Shown one piece after another: positions 56,710 to 64,000 of a DNA stretch of 64,000 nucleotides. This DNA comes from Spongilla lacustris (taxonomy: Eukaryota > Porifera > Demospongiae > Spongillida > Spongillidae): positions 1,003,075 through 1,067,074 of the forward strand of contig OX442437.1 of assembly GCA_949361645.1 (NCBI GenBank), written 5' to 3'. The notes beneath the pieces were generated by a model. The model was not told where the DNA came from, did not search any database, and saw nothing but the letters and a program-made list of their open reading frames with translations. Both the position numbers and the translations under genes were made by a program. The number at the start of each line of letters is the position of its first letter. Position 1 is the stretch's first letter.

Positions 56710-59700
56710 TGGGGTGATACTCCATTACACTGTGCTCTAATGAGAAGGTGTACTACAGTGGCGGAACATCTCCTTTCCACACCTGGTTATGATGTGACCA
56801 TTATGAATGAGGTGAGTTGGTCCATTGAATAAGATTTTGCTGTATGAAGAATGCATTAGGACAAGATACATGTACCTGTATGTGCTAATAAAGGTATGTG
56901 GGACCTGGGAATCGTATATGCCCTTAGGAACAGTGAGGGGTAGAGTTTTGTTTATAAGCAGGAAAGCACAGATGCCTAATTCATTGAGTACCTTGGGCAT
57001 ATTTATCTTTATGACTCCTGGCCATGTCCATTATAGCACATAAATGATAACTCCAGATTTTATTTATTTATTTATTTACATAAGTGCAATCAGTTGAGAA
57101 GGAAGAGGCATTCATGTATGCTACATAAACAAATAGATATAAAGCTATTCAAATTCCTTTTAACACTACATAAGCTGTTTACAGTGCTTTCCTCATGTCA
57201 TAGTTCGATTTGGCAGAAGCTAGTGTAAGTAGTAGTCAACAATTCATGACAATAACATTGTGGAGTGCATTACATTTTATGTACATGCATGCAGTACATA
57301 AGTGCATGACATACAAACATACCTGATACTTACTTTATATATGTACATGCCAAAGAGCTAAAGTGGTATGGTAATGTGAAGTCTCCAGACCTTTTGGAAC
57401 AGACATGTTCTTAGTAGCAGTCACTTATATTATATGTACATGTACCTGAATTCCTCCTGCCAAAAAAAAGGTTGTTTACAGCCAATTATAATGCACTGTG
57501 ACTAGGTATCCTAACCTGTCCTGTAAAGATAGTTCCTCTGGGTTTTAAACAGTAACAGACCCACAGGAAAACATGTAACCTGTTGCATGTTAATAGTTCT
57601 ACACTCAGGCAGACTTAGCCGGTTTTATCATAAGTCCACTGTGCCCATCATGATGTTGACCGAACTATTGTACCCACTCCAGCAAGGTCAAACTCCATTA
57701 CACTATGCTGCAATGGAAGGTCTTACTACTTGTGTGGAATGTATCCTTTCCACTCCTGGTATTGATGTGAACATTAAGAATAAGGTGAGTTCATGCTTCT
57801 TTGATTAAACATGTGGTATACTTGTGCATGTATTTGAACAGTTAGCTACAAGCAAATTGGTTATAATACTCATGATTTAACATATGTTAGGTTAGGTATC
57901 AGCAGGCCTCTTGACTCACATTAGAACTCTTACCAGGACTAAGCTCAGTGTGGTGATTACATACATCACTTATAATGTGCATATTTATAAAATAATGGCT
58001 GACAATTTCTGAAAAAAGTTCAACAATTGCTGGCCATTTGTCCTAACAAGTTCCATTTCATGGTGAGGCCCCCAGACCTCATATATACGTCACCATCCCC
58101 CCACCCCCACAATAAAGATCTTCAATTGATGTTATTTAATGCATGTACACACAATGTATAAGTGAAGTAGTGAATATAGTTTCACTAGTTGTTTTTAAAC
58201 AACCAACAACTAAACTAAACATGTCTAGCCTTTGCAATTTCAGTTTCACTAGCTCAGGCAGACTTAGTTGTATCATATGTCCACTATACCCAACATGACT
58301 TTGAACTATTGTACCCTCTCCAGATTGGTAATACTCCATTACACCTTGCTGCAGATGGAGGTCATACTACTTGTGTGGAACATCTCCTTTCCACTCCTGG
58401 TATTGATGTGAACATTAAGAATAAGGTGAGTTCATGCTAGATGCTTTCCTGAATAGGATTGATGATACATTTTGTGTACCTGTACATGCATGTACATGAC
58501 AGTTCAGTACACACCGTGTAATTATGATGAGACCTGGCTAATTTAGATTCAGTACTGAGTAGCAGGAAAACAAATGCACCAAAGGGCAATCATGATGTTG
58601 TTACCAGTTTGAGGCAGGTCAAAGGGTACTGTTTCGTAATTTCAGGCAAGGACCCAAGCGGGTTCAGGCAAAGTAGTGATGTGTGGTCCAATGTCATATA
58701 TGGTACAGGTTGCATCCAATATTTCATGGAGAAGGCATTTAGACCTCGTCTGTAGTTGAAAGTCCATGGTGGTATGAAACCGTGGGGTCATACCATCAGA
58801 CCTACAGATGATGCTTACCAGTCTGCAGAAGATGTGGATGTGGTGCCTTCTATGGAGAGAATTAAGGGCTGCAGAGCCTGTGGTTGTGGGGAATGAGGAA
58901 CCAAACAATGTACTTAATCCTACAGAGCCAGCTGTAGTGTAGCCAATGGAGTCATTTGAAGAATCGAGACAGTATATTTATCTTCAGAGAGTGCGTAGAC
59001 CACTAGAGCGATATGGATGGAATTGACTTCAATTAGTGGGTAGGGAAAGAGTGTAGTATGATAACTATGATCAATTAACCTGTGTGCACATGCTCATTGT
59101 TGCTGAAATGTATGTAGTGTTATTCGTTTTGTCTTGTGTATTGTGCCAAGTCCTATTATCTTTATGTTATGCTTGTGATTCTACTGGTGCACTACAACCT
59201 TCACTTCTGTGTGCATGCATCACTTATAGGACTTATGCAATGGCAGGTCCCCACCCACATTCATCGTCCTTTGCCACCATATTCCACAAGCCTAATCTGT
59301 AATTAAAAGCATTGCATTCTTTAGCTGATACCCTGAATATCTGGCTGAGGGTGGTCTGTGGTTGTGCCATGTCTTTGTAATGTCCAGGTGTGAATAAACT
59401 TTAGCTTGAACCTTGTTTTCCTTGTCTGGAACTCAAATTTAACAATGACATACAAACTATAATGGCCCTTGCTAGCATACATGTACATGTATGTGTGTGG
59501 CTTCATGTTTTTTTAAATTTTTTTAAAGAGCCATTTTACATGCATCAGTACATCAATAGTATACCCATGTTGATACCCACTCCAGAATGGTAATACCCCA
59601 CTGCACTGTGCTACAAATGTAAGTGGAGGTTGTGGAGGCAATGTTATGTGTTTGGGACGTCTTATCCTCTCCTGGTATTGATGTGAACATTAAGAATCAG

Positions 59701-61330
59701 GCAAATTGGTCCATTGAGTAGCTTTATGTGCTAATAATAGGAATGGGGCATTGTACCACTCCAGAATGGTCGCACTCCATTACACCTTGCAGCAATTGGA
59801 GGTTATACTACTTATGATGGAACGTCTCCTTTCTACTCCTGGTATTGATGTGAACATTGATGATGTGGTGAGTTGGTCCATTGAGTAGGAATTGCATATA
59901 TGTGTGTTCCTTGGAAAAGTATCCATGCACATGTTTGTAAAAAGGGGATGGGTGCTTGAGTTTTGCATGTAATGTATATGCTGTAATACAAGCCTAAATT
60001 GTACACACTTATGGGAACTACATATAACAATAGCACAGATGCCTATCATATGTATGCAGTTGTTTAGCATTTGGGAGAGAGCACAGTTTAGCAGACAGCC
60101 ATTGGCATTTTTGGAACCTATTAGTGGTAAATTTCATATGCTCGGTACTTTTGAGTGATCATTTTTTCTGTGATTCCAATGCAATTTCATTTCAGTAATG
60201 TGTGGCATGACAGTACTGAGCTTAGATATCATTTGCGTACGTGTACCTCAACTTGGTCTCGCGAACCGTGACTGGTGGCATCTGCCAATGACTGCAGACC
60301 CTTTAAGTCACATCAATGAAGTGATTGGTGTTGTATCTTTCTGAAAGTAGCTGGCATACTGAAATGGATTTGGCTCTATGTGATAGAGAATGTGGAAAAA
60401 TATAGTATAAGAATTGATTTGTGTGAAGTGATTGGAATGTAATGATTTGTAATTGATGGTTTCTTTAAATGCCTTTACATACATCACAGTACAGATGCCA
60501 AAAGGGGTATGGAGGTGTGTATATGCACACACAAACACGTGCACACACACACACACACACATACAAACACACGTGTACACATCACATTCAGTTTGTGAAG
60601 CAAGAAAATATTTCTGCCACCACTCAAACTGATCGTTCAACTTTGGATGCATGGTGTGAGCCAATGGAACATATTGTTGTATTCTAACAAATAAGTGCCA
60701 AGTAGCAGAATCCATTTTCTTGTACCTGATATTGGCCCATCTTATGTAAAGAGGGTCGGTCCTAAAAGCAATAATTACTGTGGTGTTTCAATTAAATGAA
60801 TTGTTACCAATTGTTAATTAACAGACACACACAAAAAGTTACTGCTTCTGATCCACCATGATGTTGACTAAACCTTTGTATCCACTCCAGGATGGTTATA
60901 CTCCATTACACCATGCTGCAGAGAGAGGTCATACTATTTGTGTGGAAAATTTCCTTTCCACTCCTGGTATTGATGTGAACATTAAGAATAAGGTGAGTTG
61001 GTTTACATGCTCATGTGTGCATTGTACCTACCAACTGTTTGATCATGAACTATTGTACCATATGCACTCCAGGATGGTTATAATCTATGCTGCAAGGGAA
61101 GGTCACTACTACTTGTGTGGAACATTTCCTTTCCACTCCTGGTTTTGATGTGAACACAAAGATGGTAAGTTGGTCTACACCTAACTGTGTGCATTATACC
61201 TACCATGTATGTTTAGCTATTGTACCATATGCACCCCAGGATGGTTATACTCTATTGTACTATGCTGCAGGGGAGGTCATACTACCTGTGTAGAACGTCT
61301 TATTTTCACTCCTGGTATTGATGTCGATAC
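56710..61330 (+). CDS. Ankyrin-repeat gene segment made of one-repeat exons
   Basis: Four clean exons, each exactly 102 nt and in phase 0 between CAG and GTGAG, encode one 34-residue ankyrin repeat: 56710-56811 (GDTPLHCALMRRCT), 57683-57784 (GQTPLHYAAMEGLTTCV), 58324-58425 (GNTPLHLAADGGHTTCV) and 60891-60992 (GYTPLHHAAERGHTICV). The typical end is LLSTPGIDVNIKNK. Intron sequence just before each exon is also similar (TTGTACCCACTCCAG), so the unit of duplication was exon plus flanking intron. Four more copies are damaged (59586, 59766, 61073 and 61240; separate entries). Ankyrin repeats form protein-binding scaffolds; partners are unknown. I cannot find a first or last exon, a stop or any other domain, so the gene is partial or dying, possibly with only one module retained. 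Confidence 0.75.
58620..59444 (+). mobile_element. 3' end of a probable LTR (Ty3/gypsy-like) retrotransposon
   Basis: A decayed frame ends YLQRVRRPLERYGWN then stop, resembling the RRSxRxRRPPxRYG tail of gypsy-type polyproteins. After a purine-rich stretch (GGGTAGGGAAAGAG) a segment starting TGTAGTATGATAAC at 59052 and ending TTTAACA at 59444 has LTR character (TG...CA, AATAAA near 59393). No 5' LTR in the window. It lies between ankyrin exons 58324 and 59586. Confidence 0.45.
59586..59700 (+). pseudogene. Damaged ankyrin exon copy
   Basis: Starts GNTPLHCAT in phase, then loses frame; where intact copies have AAG and GTGAG it reads CAG and GCAAAT, so the donor is also lost. Confidence 0.7.
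59766..59868 (+). pseudogene. Damaged ankyrin exon copy
   Basis: NGRTPLHLAAIGGYTT, then a one-base insertion (CTTATGATGGAAC for CTTGTGTGGAAC) shifts the frame. The donor GTGAG is kept. Confidence 0.75.
59869..60890. other. Long intron or gap inside the ankyrin array
   Basis: Contains a short (CA)n tract at 60541-60561 and nothing coding that I recognise. Confidence 0.4.
61073..61166 (+). pseudogene. Damaged ankyrin exon copy
   Basis: A ~10-base deletion in the TPLHYAA segment (GGTTATAATCTATGCTGC) shifts the frame; the rest still matches LLSTPGFDVN. Confidence 0.7.
61240..61330 (+). pseudogene. Damaged ankyrin exon copy
   Basis: GYTLLYYAAG, then one base is missing at GGGGAGGTC. The end (CCTGGTATTGATGTCGATAC) loses the usual donor. 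Confidence 0.7.
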
Positions 61331-62239
61331 TGCATTCCAGGATTTCCAGGAACTTCTGAGTTTCAAGGACTAAATTTTATTCATTCCCTTTTTGACTGAA
61401 GTGATCGTTTAATCATATACATTCAAACTGCTTATTTCAGCTGTTTTCCATTTCCAGTCTCTGAGCTATAGCTTAGTAGTAGGCTATTTGCTGAGCTTTA
61501 AGTGAACTACTTTGTATGAGAATTTTTCTGGAGTGGGAATTGTGGGGTCCAGGTGCATATGTAACTACTATCACAGCGACTCAGATCAGAGCTCAACAAC
61601 AACTCCGTAATAACGAGTACAATGAAATATATACTACATGTAAGTGATGAGTGTTCTACTTGGTCATGCGTGTACCACGGCCACGTGCCTCAAATTGTCA
61701 CCTAATGTGATGTCAGCCGTCTACATTTGTCCCCCACAGTTTGCAGCTCATCCCAAGCTGCTGCCCATGCCATATCTCTCACTGACAGGTGGGCATCTAC
61801 TTTGGTCAAGATATTGCCTTCGGCATGGGTTAGATGTTTACGGGTCTTGTCGTTATCAGGCAATTCTTTGTCATTGTCGATCCTTTTGTGGCATTTCGCC
61901 TTGCATGTGAAATGGACGTGTGGTTCTGGGTATTTTGCAATGGTTAACTGATGGTGCTTCCCAGTACCCCTTCAAGAGAGGTCTGTAGTAACGTAGTGCC
62001 AAGGAGTCACAAAATTTAGTTGCTGACAGGTCAAAATGATGAAGTGCAATGGGCAAGACTGTTAACCACGATGAGGACTTACTGCCAACTGATCTGGTTA
62101 TGGCTCGTCCTGTTTTTTTTAAAAATCTAATGTAGCTAGGAGGTCTGATGCTAGTTTGTCCTCATCATTCTGCTGAAGAATCTTGTGCATGTTTGATTCT
62201 ACCTCAGAAACAAATACATTTGCAATGATAATTGTCTGT
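61331..62239. other. Region without a supported gene
   Basis: A minus-strand open stretch at about 61735-61950 (HVHFTCKAKCHKRIDNDKEL, AWAAAWDELQTVGDKC) could be an exon or transposon piece of unknown kind. Confidence 0.35.
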
Positions 62240-62445
62240 TTGTTGTATTTTATGCAGGTGTCAGAGGATTGGGTGACCCCCCTTTTCGGTGATCCCCTCC
62301 CCCCCCCCCCCCCCCCCCCCCCCCCAACCCTGGTCATGGTCTTCGGTGACCCCAGGTCACCGGATCCTAGGATACAATGACCAGGGGGGTCATACCATCC
62401 TGGGATACGATGACCCCCTATGGGATACGGTGACTCCTTTCGCTA
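62240..62445. repeat. Degenerate GGTGACCCC / GGGATACGATGACC repeats with a C-run
   Basis: GGTGACCC-type words recur at 62271, 62345 and 62352, followed by three GGGATACRRTGACYCC-like units at 62390-62440. A C-run of ~25 occupies 62298-62324. Confidence 0.6.
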
Positions 62446-62820
62446 TATAATCTCATTACTCATTAATGCGTACAGTACATATGCAGGCTTATAGTTTACG
62501 CTCAATGTATAATATTTATATACAGTTCATTACGTACACTAGAGTCCGTAAGACAGCAAGGCAGTGAGCTGCAGCATAGTTTCTAATTGTCAGGGGAACT
62601 TCATTCACCCTCTATCGTGATTAGCGGGTGCCAATGAGGGCGGTTATACAGATACGACTTCCACCCAATTTCGTAGCGGGCGCCATAAGCGAAGCCGCTG
62701 GGTTAGCGATTAGGCTTGTTTTACACGGCGCGCGGTACGGCGCCGAAGGCGCCTCGTCTTCGAAGGGGACAGAGGACGAGCCGTTCAATTTTTCCGATTT
62801 CGACACGCAGCTTCATTCGA
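62446..62820. other. Intergenic, GC-richer
   Basis: The open frame at 62628-62864 has no known domain and runs into the G-run of the next repeat; not called. Confidence 0.35.
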
Positions 62821-62822
62821 GC

Positions 62823-63155
62823 AGCCAGGGGCGTACGCAGGGGGGGGGGGGGGGGTTTCAGTAGCGAAGGATAAATTGAATGGCACCGTGGGAGGCCGGG
62901 ACCTTAACTCCGTTCGTATGTGGTGAAACGCAAGGGTCTCCCGCTCGATCGTGTTTGGCCAAACGCAAGGGGGATCCCCCCCCCCCCCCCCAGGGGCGGA
63001 TGCAGGATTTAGAGTTAGGGGGGGGCGCTAAGGGCAGAGGGTAGGAAAGGGGGGTGGGTGCGGGAGGGGGCGTCGCCCCCTCCCGCTCCAGCTAGGGGGT
63101 ATGGAGGAGCGCTGTAAGCTCCCCCATTGGGGTCTGGGGCGAAGCCCCAGAAGCT
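62823..63155. repeat. MITE ends of hAT type with G/C runs
   Basis: CCAGGGGCGTACGCAGG plus a G-run (62823-62855) and CAGGGGCGGATGCAGGATTT (62991-63010) are typical hAT-type MITE starts. The segment 63121-63150 (CCCCCATTGGGGTCTGGGGC then GAAGCCCCAG) is the inverted counterpart of 3941-3970. Confidence 0.55.
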
Positions 63156-64000
63156 TTGCACGTTCCGCGTTATGAAGCTTCAGAACAATACGGAATTTCA
63201 TACCGAAACAGCCTTTATGCAATCGAGTTGTGCAAACTGCGCATGCGCACGTGCTGCAGCAGCTTTGGGTTTGACGTTCGTCTGACGCACAACCGTTCAC
63301 TTTCTCTCTAGCACGCTTCAGCTCAGGTTAACCTTTAATCTGCGTGAAACGATCCTGAATTCAGGATCGGTAAAATCCTGAATTCAGGATGGTGAGTTCT
63401 GCCGTTTATAACAACCATTGCAGTGAAAATTAAAATCATTAAAACATAAAACTGTTTCTTTCAACAATGGTGCACACATTCTACAGCATGGAATAATTTT
63501 TATCATCTAGAAAGCAGCCCAAACTTCAAGGATGCATAAGCACGTTCGTTGCTCTCGCGTACATAAATTAAATGATTAGCAATTTATCATAGTAGTTTGT
63601 AATGCTTACTGTCAGGGAAGCCAGTTACAGCTGGAACCCAGAGGTCATCCGAAGAGCCACATGTTGACGAGTCACGTCAGGGTGATAACGAGAGGTGCCT
63701 GCATGCCTATGCGTGCATAGGCATGCATAAGCACAACATGTGATCGCGGCGCGAGACCAGACCAGTTTAGAACCGGTTTACCATAGATCCCCTATAAAAC
63801 CCCCCTTTGAGTGTTCGTGTAGTAGTTGTACTAGTTGACTGAGTTGAGTTGCGTTGTACTAGTCCTTGTGATCATACACAGCCCGGTGATTCTGTGCGTC
63901 GGTACGCTAGCGCGGTGAACGGTCATCTACACTTACAAAGAGCATTGAAAATATCAATTTTACTCTTTTTCCGCCTTGAGTTAATTCGATGCTCGTACCT
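63156..64000. other. Window end without a supported gene
   Basis: Contains a short tandem/palindromic element (ATCCTGAATTCAGGAT, twice, 63352-63391). No gene seen. Confidence 0.4.

Noticed and set aside
61735..61950. Minus-strand segment with CKAKCHKR and AWAAAWDEL
   Set aside because: Open and not low-complexity, but no start, splice context or known family; kept only as a note.

Overview
The window is eukaryotic and almost certainly from an early-branching animal; a demosponge is my best guess (inference). Genes are split by short GT-AG introns, several with TATA boxes 60-80 bp before the ATG. Six Rac-type small GTPases have metazoan-like sequences, there is an ankyrin-repeat exon array, and the DNA is AT-rich and full of mono- and dinucleotide runs, MITE-like inverted repeats and decayed non-LTR retrotransposons. 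Nothing looks bacterial.

Layout. 0-7.7 kb: a small minus-strand ORF that may be a death-fold (CARD-like) protein, a hairpin repeat, then three retrotransposon relics. 7.9-20.3 kb: four Rac genes in tandem on the plus strand (A 7973-9436, B 12006-12963, C 16265-17261, D 18783-20245), separated by repeats that include a 529-bp perfect palindrome with a hAT transposase tail. 20.4-27.4 kb: small relics, an ~80-bp repeat present five times, and a G-rich minisatellite. 27.4-35.3 kb: a chain of about ten retrotransposon pieces joined at (TAA)n tracts, one with an open 621-codon RT plus endonuclease frame. 35.4-38.5 kb and 44.4-47.9 kb: two copies of a seven-exon, 405-residue multi-spanning membrane protein that I read as a CRT-like transporter. 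Between them are Rac-E (minus, 39802-40694) and more retrotransposon pieces, one with a Cys-rich N-terminus joined directly to the endonuclease end. 47.9-51.5 kb: a third CRT relic and a second, divergent retrotransposon type with an in-frame 33-bp repeat beside its RT catalytic motif. 52.1-53.8 kb: Rac-F (minus). 55.5-61.4 kb: a 200-bp (AC)n tract and an ankyrin exon array, partly decayed, interrupted by the 3' end of a probable LTR retrotransposon. 61.4-64 kb: repeats, no gene I can support.

How it fits together. All six Rac genes share the same six-exon plan with identical intron positions and phases, the same coding length within two codons, a C-terminal CAAX box ending in Leu, and a shared promoter block (GAATCTATTTTTAGAA-like element followed by a TATA box). 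They are therefore one locally expanded family. Every copy is changed at residue 28 or 29, the fast-cycling hotspot of Rac1, and copy A is also G12E. The retrotransposons encode an RT followed by a CCHC finger and a PAD-X14-D motif, which places them with restriction-like-endonuclease (R2/R4-type) non-LTR elements. Their constant junction with (TAA)n suggests target preference for TAA repeats.
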